This document shows, piece after piece, positions 44,719-56,840 of a stretch of 64,000 nt of DNA. The stretch spans positions 1 to 64,000 of the forward strand of contig JBLDXI010000013.1 of NCBI GenBank assembly GCA_047495785.1. The letters are read 5' to 3'. Each line of letters starts with the position of its first letter. Within the stretch, counting starts at the first letter, position 1. The stretch comes from Lepidodermella squamata. Its lineage: Eukaryota; Gastrotricha. A program made the translations under genes and the position numbers. Under the pieces are notes generated by a model. It was not told the origin of the DNA. It ran no database searches and saw nothing but the letters and a program-made list of their open reading frames with translations.

Positions 44719-46775
44719 ATGTGTTCTACGGCGATGATGAGCCAATTCTTAGTTGGGTCGTCGCCGGCTACTGCGCCGACAGGCGTATACGGATCTTCAA
44801 GCGCCGCTCGTCCTGCGAACAGCATTCGATCGGGAATGGTCTTCGATCCGGCGCAAATAAACTCAGCTAGTGCGAACCTTGCCGCAGCGGCAGGGCTCTT
44901 CGCTGGTGGCACAGACCAATCTTATTTCAACATCAATCGCGCTCAAGGCGGTTACGATGCAGGTTCAGGCGCGGGAATCGACTCGAACGCACAACTGCAA
45001 GCGCAAGCGGGCGTCGCTGTGCAGCAACATCAGGCCTTATCAGCATCGACGTACGGCCAGCACGTTTCCAATGCTGCGACGTCGCTATATCACAACGCCA
45101 GTAACATGTTGAGCCAACATTCGGCCGCGGCTGCAGCCCTGCTCGCCAAACCATCCAACGTTGCTTCGTACAACGCGGCGACGGCTGCAAGTCTCGCGGC
45201 TGCGGCTTCGATGGCCGCAGGAGTGGCCAGTAGCTTTTCTTCGTCTAAAGACGTGCACGTTAAGCCGCCTTACAGCTATATAGCGCTCATCGCGATGGCG
45301 ATTCAGAGCCAGCCGGATAAGAAAATCACGCTCAATGGCATTTACCAGTTCATAATGGACAAATTTCCTTATTACCGAGAGAACAAGCAAGGCTGGCAGA
45401 ACTCTATACGTCACAATCTTAGTCTCAATGACTGTTTCGTCAAAGTGGCTCGCGACGATAAAAAACCGGGTAAAGGCGCTTATTGGACGCTCGACCCCGA
45501 AAGTTATCACATGTTCGACAACGGTTCGTTCTTGCGGCGACGAAAGCGCTTCAAAAAGCGCGAACGCGCTGCGCAACTAGCGGCGCAGTTGAAACTGGCA
45601 GGCGCCAAGGCCGGCAAAGCGCCTCTCAGTCGTTCGACGGGCAGCGACGACGATCCGCAAGCCGGCCGCAGCGCCGCTGACGACGATTGCAGCAGCTCAG
45701 GCGACGCGGGCGGGGCATCCTCGACGTCCGGATGTGGCGCAGATCAACTAACGGAACATACAGGGTACGTGGCTTCGTCAACACCGCCGGCATTCCTTCG
45801 CCGCTTCCAACACCAAGCCGCGCCGTTGTCATTCATGTTTGGCGATTGTGGCGCACGGGTACCCTCAAAGCTCGAGTTGCTCTGTCAATCGCTCAACTAT
45901 CACTCGGGTGGACACGGCGCCGCTCATGCTTATGCGCCGGGTTACCACTCTGCCAACTCAGCCATAACGGCATTCGCTGCCGCCACTGGAACGACTCCTT
46001 TCGGCGCTTTCCCTAACGCCTACGGCTCGGGGGCAGGGGGATTCGCTGATTTTTCATCCGGACAAGGCGCTTCGGCAGCGACAGCAGCGAACTCGTTGTT
46101 AAGGTATGTTCAATGCATCCTATTTTAATTTCAAAATTTTAATATCCTCTGTTACAAAATATCCATAGCCCGGCAGTCCGCTCTTTCTCCGAGTATTTTT
46201 CGGCTGCTGCGATTCAAGCGGTATGCGCGGCTGCGACAGACCAGGACGCAGCAAATTCTTTCGGCAATAACGCCGCAAACCAGCATCTTTTTACGAACAG
46301 CGGTTCTATTTGTGGCAACAACCTGGCGCCGGCATCCACGCCCAGCAACATGACCGGCAAACCACCGAATCAGTCCGCCAGCTATGCTTCGGCACTCGCA
46401 TCTTACCACTCGCAACAGCAGCAGCAACAACATTCTCGTTATCAGCAGCAGCAACAACAGTACCAGCAACAGTGTGCTCAATCATACTTCAACGCCGGCC
46501 AACAGCAAATGCTTAGCGACAGTGACCGACGCAACAGCCGGGCGGCGCCACCGAATAATCAGCGCCCTGCAACCAACTCGCCGTCATCGAGCGCCGATGC
46601 CAATGCTGCCGTGACCGGCAACCGATCGCGCAACGGAGCCGCATCGACAGGGTCCACGGCGTCGCCCAACGACAGTGGAATCGCATCCCTTGCTTCAACA
46701 GACCATCAAGCGCCACAATCGCAGCAAGTACAGTCGTCGTTTTTCTTGCCCACGCCCAATACTATCGGCTTATGA
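44719..46775 (+). CDS. FoxC: Forkhead transcription factor, FoxC type
   Basis: Two exons, join(44719..46103, 46169..46775), 663 residues; the 65-nt intron has GTATGT and CATAG. The forkhead DNA-binding domain runs about 182-280, from [15 protein letters not shown] through [38 protein letters not shown] and [15 protein letters not shown] to [11 protein letters not shown]. The residues after helix 3 ([21 protein letters not shown]) fit FoxC better than FoxL1 or FoxF. The rest is low complexity: Ala-rich before the domain, Ser/Asp and Gly/Ala after it, and a Gln-rich stretch in exon 2. FoxC factors act in mesoderm patterning in bilaterians. The start is the first ATG of the open frame; two further in-frame ATGs (44734, 44737) are possible. 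Confidence 0.92.
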
Positions 46776-49700
46776 ACAATCATTTTTACAGATATTGCCG
46801 TAACATCTCTTCATACTACTGAATATTATTATTGAAAATGTGATACATATTTCAATTCGCCTGTCGGGGTATTTTTTTTATTCTGCCCGGATCTCAGGTC
46901 GCCCGTTTCTAAAGCAAAAGCTTTCATCTGTTGCCTAAACATAAGCTTCCCGATAATCCGGGTAGGATAAAGAAACCACCCCCAAATATGTTTAGTTGGA
47001 ACTCGCTCGCTACGTATTTCTAACCGGCGCCATTTGATTTTCGATGCACCTTCGTTGTGACACCCGCATTGTAAGTCGCCAAACTGATGCTCCTTTCTTT
47101 TCGTGTCTCCCAATCGTTTATAGTGTTTTCTAAAAAAAACCGATTTGATCTGATCATAGCCTGCCGCCGATCAGTTCGCCTCGTAATTGCTCCCCTCTCG
47201 AGTTTCTTCCCATTTTATACGATATTTTCTGAAAATACAAATTGGTCAAATTTGCATTGAACCCTTTGCTGCTACCATTCTTACCGTTTGTTTGTGTCAT
47301 AATATGATTTCTAAGAAGCTCTGCGACTTGAAAAGGCGATGACGGCCCTTTAGTTTCAAAGACTTGCAATACTGATTTAAAGGTATCAATTGTGTACATT
47401 TGTAATATCATTCGTTCACCCCAATCATCAATTTCGATGCCGTTATCAACGCGAAAGTTATTTATTTATTATTTGGGGAACGATGATCCCATTTCAAATT
47501 TGAACCCCTTCAAACATTTTTTATGATCAATATGATGAATTAGCTCGAATGCAGCTGCTCTTGCTTCGTGTAACGCAATTATTATTGGCTATTATTATTG
47601 GCAACACCGTAATTGTTATTTCTGCTACTCTTGTAATATTATTATTATTATTATTATATTATTATTAGGAGCGATTGTTATTTCAATGATCATCATTACG
47701 AAATAGATTTGATTTTTCAGCACTTGGAGATGAATAAAATGTTTATTTGCCGATCTGGTCATAGTGATGTCATTTCTTTTGATATAGTCTCGCAAAACCT
47801 GTGCATTTTTTTGCGTTTTCCGTCGCTGTACATGGTGCGACGCGGCATCATTCATCGTACTACAGACTACAGGCGCGGCAATTATATCAATCTCTCGACA
47901 CGTATCGCCTGGTGGTCAATTTAGCACGCCTCACACCTGGCAAGTTTAGCGCTCTTGTAAAAACACTGCTGCCGAGCTATGGGAAGCGAGCGTGATGGTT
48001 CGCGTGAATAATGCAGCAAGACGCCACGAGGCGCGCAAAGACATTGACGATGCCGGTCGGCGGGCGTAGGCGCAGGCTGGGTCGGCGAGTGGCGCAGTGG
48101 ATCAGTGGCGCGGCGCACGTCGACGGAGTACGAGGCGTCGTGCGCGCGCATGTTTTATTGATGGGCTCGTAATGTGATAATGCGCATCGACAACGAAGGC
48201 GCAGGTCGAGATCAATCCGGCCCCTTATTTGCTCAAGTGCCCGATCTGTCAACGCGCGACAGCTCCACTTACGCCACCGCTCCAGTCTGAATTATGCATT
48301 GAGCCAATCAATCGCTTAGCAGTTACACCTGACAGTGACACGACACCTGCTTGTTTTTATTTTTATTGCCCACCAGTGCGCCACAGTGTCTTGTGCCGCT
48401 GCTGTGCGTGCCCGGCAAGGCCGAGCCGATTGAGGCCCAGCCATGTTTTATTCAAGCCAATCAAGTTGGATATAATGAACGCCAAAACACAAGGGCAGCT
48501 GCGTGCCGCTTATGCATTTATTAACGCCTCTCGTTGGCCGATCGCTTGGCCCTCAACGTTTAACAGGCTCCATCGAGCCGTCAAGTGGTGCCAAACGGCA
48601 GCTCTTGGTCTTCGCTTTCAAGCGACGCAACACTATTCATTGTTTTCGAATTCAATTAAATGTTTTTGTCACTCATGAATCTTTGCTGGCTTCTAGCAAC
48701 TAAATTTACCCATATTATGTTTCAATTGAATTTTTGTAAGGATCTGAATGATTGCAATAGCAAGTGCCCGTGTACAGTCGATCGGCTTATACTTCGTGTG
48801 TTAATGCGCTGTGTTGAGCTGTAAATCTGGGAAGGAGGATGATGATGATAGGATAATAACAAAATAAGAAAGAGAGTGAGTAGGTTGATTTATTGACGCT
48901 GGCTATGGTATTATCTCGGCTGGCAGTCGTTGGGACGATAATGAGAAGATGCGCTGCTAGACGCGCGCCCCGCTGCTCCTGCAACGAGGCTGCTGAGCGA
49001 CGGCAATCGCGATACGATGAACAGCCGATGAGCTGCTCACCACAACGCTGGTTCGAACTGCTGGCTGCCGAGCCTTGAAATCTCGCGATAAGGAGATAGC
49101 GGCGTAAGAGAGCGCGCAAGAGAGTGTGAACAACAGTGCAGGCGCGGCGGAAGGTGCGCGATTCGTTTGCGAAAGAGTGATGAGTAATTGGAAACAGATA
49201 ACGCACGCACGCACAAGCGCGCGCATATCGCCAATCACGCATCGCAATTCGCGAAGCCTGGCGAACGTATGTATGCAACTTTACCAGCCGGCGCCAACCA
49301 CCCAGGCTTGCGTCTCTCTATATCAGTTTCAGCACTTTCTCATCGCGACTACTTCAGAATCGGCCAATTAGTGTTATTGCTTGTTATTACTTGGTGTATA
49401 TAATACTCCAATCATCCCATCAGACGGGAAGCCAACATGAATGAAACCTTCAAAATATACATGGATGCGATACTTACGCCGTTGCGATGCACGTGTTCGT
49501 AGGCTGCAACTTTTACCGAAGCAGTGATCGCATGATAGGCGCAGCGGGATTAAACCGACCGATATTATCATCGCCCGGGTAGATTCTACACAGATATCAA
49601 GCGTGTTGCAACAGCGTAAAACCGCTACGCAAGCTGGCTGAACACGTGTCACAGCTGTTAGTACGCATTATAAAGCATAGGCCTATGATTTTTTCAGGTC

Positions 49701-51508
49701 CGGAGTGCATCTCGTGTCATTTTTTTCGAAATGTATTTTCGAAAGGTCAGTTTGATCACAGCATCTGATGTCAGAAAAAGTTATATTACCTTTCACTCAA
49801 GAAAATGTTCGTAAATGGACGGCGAGCTTGCAATCGTTTTAAAATAGAACTAACTTTTCGTTTTTCTTCCGCGAGCCTTACTTTCAAAGAACCTTGGGTA
49901 TTACACGTCGATGAATCATGGGTGAATTGATATGATATTTCATGATTGATCATTTTCTGCCCATGTTTAATTAGCAAATTTTCTCACTCGAAAACCGGCG
50001 AAGAATTCTTAGAATAAAGATCCGCCAGAATAAAAAGAAATCCGCATCGGGAGCGAATATGAAAGATAAAATAACGAAAATTGCTTTTACTCGGCGTTCG
50101 TCAGTCGAACAAATACGCCAACAGCAACTCAATTACAGCTGCAATACTTGTTATTGCGATATACATCCGTCTCTGTTTAGCCGCACCACTTGAAACAACA
50201 AACAGCCGATGTCAGAGACGTATAAGTGATTGATCATGCTGCAATAACAATCAATTTGCCATCAATGCCCCAACCCTCTATACCATCATCAATACTTTCT
50301 CGGGAACATCGACTACATATCGCCAGACAGTGATTTATCAATAGATGAGGATATATTCGTAATTGCAACGAAAGTCAGCAACTTTATTACATGACGGCGT
50401 CAGTATACATTATTTCATAGATCAAACAGCGAAAATTATTTTTAGATCAGTTATATTATTCACATGGAATAATTGCTATCGTCGGCAATATAATAATAAT
50501 TAATAAATGTTGAATATAGAATATGGGATACAGCATTTCGGAATAATAGAACTAAATAAATATTTGAATGCTGGAATTTCAACAAATGATGCATAAAATT
50601 GTCGATGGCGTTACATGGCCATGATTGGAAATATGCGAAATTTCTAAGTTCAAAAATCAAACGGTTAAGGAATGTTCACATCGAGCAGCAAAAACTTGAC
50701 AACTTTATACAAATATCGGGAAGAAATGTGATTCCAGTAAAATGATGACTACAACAAACGCGAGGAGCAATGTCGACTGATGAACGGATAACATAACACA
50801 CTTGATTGCGTTCAATGAAGTAGCACAAAGGCAGCGATAATATAAGAGTAATAGTTTTTCAAGAAAAGGAAAATGACGTAAGGAATAAGGTCAAATCGCA
50901 GGGTTTATCAACGATTGGATGGAATGAGTAGCTGCAGTTTTTACGCACAGCGTCAGATCTTTGATATGCGTCTCAAAAGCCTCAAAGATTCTCAAAACAT
51001 TAAAATAATATAAACGATAGTAATTGGAAGATATATTTTGCGCAGATCTTTTGCACATGTCGCTTCGCACTGCAGGAAGACGCACGATTTAGGGAAAACT
51101 AAAAAAATATTGATCAGCTCACATATGCCCTTTGAATTGCAACATTCTTTAGCAGGGACATTTCCACAAAACACACGTATTTGACCGTCTACAATCAGTC
51201 ATATCGTCGCAAATCATTCATCTCGAAGTATTAATTGCATGTTGAGTTCGATGGAGAAAAGTCATCATCGATTAACGCGACCGCCAAAGACAAAAAGGTT
51301 CAGCTAATACTGCAATTGAGTTGATCACAAAGGCATCGCGCTGAGGGCAGTTGACTCGACTGGGATAAAGAAGTTTTCAGAAAAGCAAGCGCATCGAATA
51401 CAGTAAGTTATGTGCTTTTTGTTAATGAAACAAGCTTGAAGAGTCAAATACGTATATAAGTTGATTGTAAGATTTGCTCATGATTTTTTTTCATCAACTG
51501 CCAAGTAT
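46776..51508. other. Intergenic between FoxC and ESRP
   Basis: The genes on either side are convergent. No exon chain seen. An (ATT)n microsatellite lies at 47636-47668. CG-rich islands at about 47930-48260 and 48940-49290 may be regulatory; open frames there are probably compositional. Confidence 0.45.
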
Positions 51509-54500
51509 TTAAGATGCAGGAATCTGTGCGACAAACATTTCAACGTTTTTGGTAATCGGAGCGCCATTGTTCATCATCGTAGATGCCAACGGTTTGCGGC
51601 TGCGCTCGGCGACCGCGCGTTCGGCCTCCAATCGAGAAGCGAACATGATCATCGCATCACCTGTAGGCTGGCCATCGGCCGTCACGCTCAGCTGCACCGC
51701 TTCAGGGGGCATCTAGACATGGAGAAAAAAATTAACTTTAATCAATGAGAAATTCAGACTAGTCTTACGTCGAGCAATCCGTCGAAAATGCGCGCAACAT
51801 CGTTAGCGGTGGCATTTTGCGGCAGGCCACGTACGATGACTTGGGTCGGGCCGTTTGCGGCAGCGGGACTTTGGGCGAAGGCGGCTTGTTGTTGGAAGGC
51901 TAGGTAAGCACTGAGCGGTGAAGCAAACATAGCTTGCATTTGGGCATGTCCAGCGGAGCTAGGGGCATAAGCATTCAGTGGGCTTGTCATGGCCACGTTG
52001 CCGTTGCCAGCAGCGCACGTCGTCGGGGTCGGGAAGTAGTAACCCAGCGATTGGTGGTACTGTAGCGACACAGGGCGGGGTACCCCAGCGCCTGTGTTCG
52101 GTGGCAGCAAAACATTACCGGCATTCGAGAAGGTCGAAGTAGACCCGACTCCGGAAGTTGCAATAGTCATCGGTGGCGCAAGGCCTCCCCCACCGGGCAA
52201 CATCGATGGCGGTGCGCTCAGCAGAGTGATAGTAGCGCCCGGGGATAAAAACTGCGACAAGGACTGCTCGGCTGCAAACTTCTGCTGGGCTGCGGCCTGT
52301 TGCTGCTGTTGATGGTGATGCTGGGCTTGTTGCTGCTGCTGTTGTTGATGGAGCAACAGAGCCGATGTTTGCTGTGCCTGTTGCTGCTGCAGAGCGGCGT
52401 GGAAGTTGGCAGCTAGTGGAGTGGTCGGCGGCGTAGCGAAGGTGGGCTGGAAAGCGTTCTGCGCAAGTGACGGGGCCGGTGATACCGATCCAGTGGCTAA
52501 TATCATCTGCATCTCGTCGCCCGAACACACAATGACGTCAACAAGGCGCCGTTTGCCGGCCAGGTTCATCTGCTTGCGGTTGCGAGCAGCGGCGGCGGTT
52601 TCTGCAGCTTGCTCGCTGCACATTCGAATGTAGGCCTCGCCGGACGGGGCGCCGTTCGGAAGGTAGACAAGGTGTACGCCTTGATAAACAATCTTCTTCG
52701 AGTGTTCAGGGCCGAGAAACTGCAGGATATCGTTCACGGTAGTTTCTTGGGGCAATCCGCGGAGTCGAATCATGTCTCGCGCGGCGCCATTGCCGAAAAG
52801 CGTCGACGGCAGGAACTGCATGACACCCAGCTGCGCTAACAGGTGCGGCGACAGCGGCTGCGGGATGGCAGCTGCGGCGGCAGCAGCAGCAGCGGCTGTT
52901 GGAACGAGAAAACAGTGATGGAAACTATTCAAGTTGAATGACAACTTACCAGCAGCGGCTGCGGCCTGTTCAGCTTGTTGCTGCGCAGCCTGGAGAGTTC
53001 CTTCGAGCGATCGATTCAGCACTTGTTGCACCTCTGCGGCCGTGCTTTTGAAAAGTTCAATGTAGCGGGTGCCGATGACTTGGCGATGACGAGTCAACGC
53101 TAGGGCGCCTTCTTCCTCGCTTCTCAGCATGACAAAGGCATCACCGGTTGCCCGACCATCGGGATGTTTCACGAATAGCACGCCTTTTTCTCCGTCAAGA
53201 ATATCGACTGAGGTTTCGTCATTTTGCTGGAAGAACTGGACCTGAAAGACAACAGAGAAAATATTAGTGAATCTGCGTATTCAGCAGTTTGATATTTCCA
53301 TAAATTCCACGGAGATGACAAGTCTTGTTTTAATGTTGCAGCTTTCATCCACCAACCACACCGAACCTGAGATACCATGAACGAAACCCAAAACATTTCC
53401 ACCATGAGGTAAGTGTGCATCAAGCTAATTATTCGAATCGAAATAGATAACCACCAACAGTTAACAAATGTCTTTATAGGCTTCACAAGAGATATTATAG
53501 CTAAAATTAAACCAAGACGCCGGTGTGGCAATAGGCCGCAGTGGATCTACTCAGCATCTTCTACGATGCTTGCAATTTTGGGCAGTGGTACGGCTGTGAC
53601 AACCAAGCTCAGATACCACGTGAACCTCAAATAAGGAAATAATTTTATTCCACGAGTCGTTGGCGTTTGATCAAAGAATTCCTCGATCAAACACCCATCA
53701 ACTCGTGTCCAAAATAAGGCCTTTCCGAATACTTGCGGCCTTGCAAACATCAAGCCTCGTGATGCAGCATCTCAACACCAAGGCAGGCCGCAAGTCATAT
53801 CACGGTATTTAGTTGATATTAGGAAATAATAACTCACCAGCGCCCATCAACGGCACGCTCGTTGGAGCTTAAGATAAAATGCAGCAATTTAAAACATAGC
53901 GGATGACGATGACAGTGGTGGAAATAACATTCAACCAAAATTCAAAAGCTTGTCTACCCATATTTGACTGATAGCTAGCTATCTTTCATAATTCATCGGG
54001 AAGATTTTAGAAATCAACTTACTATTTGGGCAGCGGTGCATGTATATGGAAGGCCTCGCATTCGAATGATGACACTGCCGGGGCGTGACAGAAACGCCTG
54101 GGCATCCGCTGAAGTACCTGTAATGTGCACGTGAAGACGTTGAGAAATAGCGTTTAAATGGGCATTCGTTGACGACAACGCGTTGTAACGCCTTAACACA
54201 TTAAACAAAAAAGCGATAGTTACAAGCACCTTGAAAATTAAGTCTCAACTACCTAAGCAAGCGTTGAACGTCTGGTGGGTACGATGCGTGGTGGAGCGCC
54301 AACACGTTGGGGTAACTTGGCGGCGCAGCCTGTGACGTAGCCGCAGCAGCAACGCAAGGCAACGCGGCACTGCTGATGTACTGGTGGCAAGCACCCGCAG
54401 GTGGTTCAAGCGCGCTATATATGCCAACGTCAATCGACGGCGAAGCGACCGGAGCTGACGTTAACAGGTGGCAAATTTTGGCGCCTCCACTTTGCTGATG

Positions 54501-54665
54501 GTAGGCAACACTGCTCGGTTCAGCAGTCATTAATGTCGGCAGGGCCAACATAGCCGCAGGTGGCTGCTGAGCAAAATGGTGAACGGGTTCAAGCCGAAGG
54601 GGCTCGATCGACTCCGCAGAAGCCTGGTGATCAGCTTCGGGAATCTTATCGGCTTGTGAAGCCAT
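51509..54665 (-). CDS. ESRP: ESRP short form from internal promoter (predicted)
   Basis: An ATG at 54665 opens complement(join(51509..51712, 51769..52895, 52950..53241, 54023..54191, 54253..54665)), 734 residues. The new first exon ends in phase 2 at a GTAGTT donor, and exon 7 uses an acceptor 74 nt further upstream (TGTTAAG) so that the frame is exact. The result has a unique Ala/Pro/His-rich N-terminus ([16 protein letters not shown]...) and RRM2-RRM4, but lacks the nuclease-like domain and RRM1. The exon cannot be spliced in frame to exon 6, which favours a separate promoter in the 1349-nt intron. Confidence 0.6.
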
Positions 54666-56840
54666 TAGGATAAGCGACTTGGAAAAGCGAGAAATCGGAA
54701 GAATTAAACTAGCAAAATGCTTAAAAGACAAGCCGGTTAGTGAGAATTGGGCGCGCAGTAACTGGGCGACGGCGAGATGCGCCCGCTTGTTGACACAGTG
54801 ATGTGACGTCGATGGAATTTTGTCTTGTTACCGTAGAAGAACTCGTGAGCGCGCTTGAAACGAAGCGGCGGCTGATGCGGCTAATAGGCGCCTATTACCG
54901 CAATATCATGACACTCGTGGGCGCGCAAATAAAAGTTGACACAAAATGCGACAAATATACAGGTACGATGCGAAATAGGCAGCGAGTGAGCGTGTTGCGA
55001 AACCAGTGGCAATAAGATTCTCGCGCCTGGGTCGTGTTTGAGCGCGCGCGTGCGTGTTTGCCTAGTTGAAATTTACAAAAATTCGAGGGTCTCGACGATT
55101 GCGGAGCGAATACATGCCACGCCGAGCGTTGCGCTGCACAATTTACTTTCCTAAGCTTTCAATTAAAGAGCAAATTGCACTAGCATTCCAATCTTATTCA
55201 ACAGGTTTTTATGTCGACAGCACAAATGAGCGAGATAGCAGGCACAGACGGCGAGCCTAATTGCCAGTAAACTCGCCCTAATAATGTCACTTTTTCTGAT
55301 AGATCTTGAGCAACAACCTCTAGGCCGACGAATGTTTCTTGATCAGGCCGTAGATAATAGTTAGTACATTATAAAGGTTATTAGTGTTCAGGCCAGCAAT
55401 TACAACCGCATTGTCGTCAACATTCAGTTTTGGGCAAGTATAGAAAATAATAAAAGATTAGCTCACCTGCAGCCACAGCGATGAAGTTCTTGCCAGTATC
55501 TCGGTAGACCTCGATGTAACGTTGTCTAAATAGTTATAAATTTTTTAATAAAAAGCCAATTGAAAAAGTTTAGTGAAGACAAACCCAAGATGATGTTTAT
55601 GCTTGCGCATGGCCAACTCGCGTTGTTGACGATTGACAAATCGGATCAGAGCCTCGCCGTTACGCCTACCTTGCGCACTGAGGCATAGCGCAACACCGCC
55701 CCTTTAGTTATATTAATGTAAACATTAGTAAAAATAATGCTTTTTTAGCGAAAATCTTACTTAGCGATATTGAGTCCTCTAAAAAACCGCGCAATTTCGT
55801 GGTCCGAACACTGCCAAGGAAGACCTCGCACGCGAACAACGCAGTCATCAGAGACAACTTCATCGGGAAAACTGTGAGGCAAAACAAACCGGCATGTAAA
55901 ATAATCAAGTATATAGATGAACGTTCTAACCAAATGCCCGGTTCGAGTTCACTAGCTATGCGTTCGGGTTCGGGAAATTTGTGATCGTCTGCCACCAACT
56001 TGCTCAAGACTGCACCCATTTGATGAAGCTGCCTCAGACCGTATTCAGCAGGAAAGTCTTTGTGAATGGCCAAACCTTAAAGAAAATATATGTTCAGGCA
56101 TGAACATTTTAACTTTTTTTACTCCTACTGTTAATGATGTCGCTGAGGGATGATGCTGTGGCGGTCTTGTAATGCCTGTGGACCTCTTCGCGGAGGTCGT
56201 AATAGTTGAAAGCCCATTTGGGCAGAGGGATGTCTTTCTGGGAGCACTCGGCATGAATCACCATGCGCGCATGAAGCGGGCCATCGCAGACAAAGCCAAT
56301 GGACGCCGATGCGTCAGACGGCAATCGGCTTGTCACGAAGTCGACCATCTGAAAAGATAAAAGCAAAATCAGGTACATTTTATTCAGCGTTTACAGTTGG
56401 GGAAAATCTGCTTTAAAGAGCACAGCATTAAATCAAAGGTTAGGGGAGTAATTTGCTATTTTCTTCGTTCAACTTACATTGCGAACAGCTAAGTCAAGTG
56501 TTGGCGCGTCTGACAGCTGCGCATCGTCGATAGCTGTCTCCTGGCGACATTCGCTGGTAAGAAAGGCAGCTGCTTTATGAGCATGCGTCGCGTCATCGGT
56601 GTCGCGTTCTTCGTCCATGGCATTGGCGCTGCCGATCGGCAACGGGCTGCCGTTTGCAGATGCCAAATACCGACTCGGGCGCACAAACGAGCGCTCGGCC
56701 CCAATAATTGTGTTCGAAGCCACATCGAACAGCATGTAGGCAATGAGCACGATCTCACTTTCATCGGCGCCAAGATTGTCGGCGTTTTGGCCCGCAGTAA
56801 CAACAAAAACAGGCACGAGGTAACTAGGCGCTGGCGTCAT
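51509..56840 (-). CDS. ESRP: ESRP/Fusilli epithelial splicing regulator, long form
   Basis: Ten coding exons, complement(join(51509..51712, 51769..52895, 52950..53241, 54023..54117, 55467..55525, 55585..55701, 55761..55871, 55931..56075, 56129..56348, 56478..56840)), 910 residues, with every junction in phase. The start [17 protein letters not shown] resembles the vertebrate ESRP N-terminus. Residues about 10-195 match the ESRP N-terminal nuclease-like fold ([35 protein letters not shown]). RRM1 is about 253-335 ([20 protein letters not shown]), RRM2 353-440 ([20 protein letters not shown]) and RRM3 510-590 ([12 protein letters not shown]). A Gln-rich linker and a fourth RRM-like domain (816-900, [19 protein letters not shown]) follow. 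ESRP proteins bind UG-rich RNA and direct epithelial alternative splicing. Most introns are 53-59 nt; two (781 and 1349 nt) flank exon 7. Confidence 0.93.
54666..55070 (-). promoter_or_regulatory. Candidate intronic promoter of ESRP short form
   Basis: The DNA upstream of ATG 54665 is unusually rich in CG and GCGC (for example GGGCGCGCAGTAAC, GAGCGCGCGCGTGCG) for an intron of this gene, similar to the region before the long-form start. No TATA box is evident. Confidence 0.35.
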
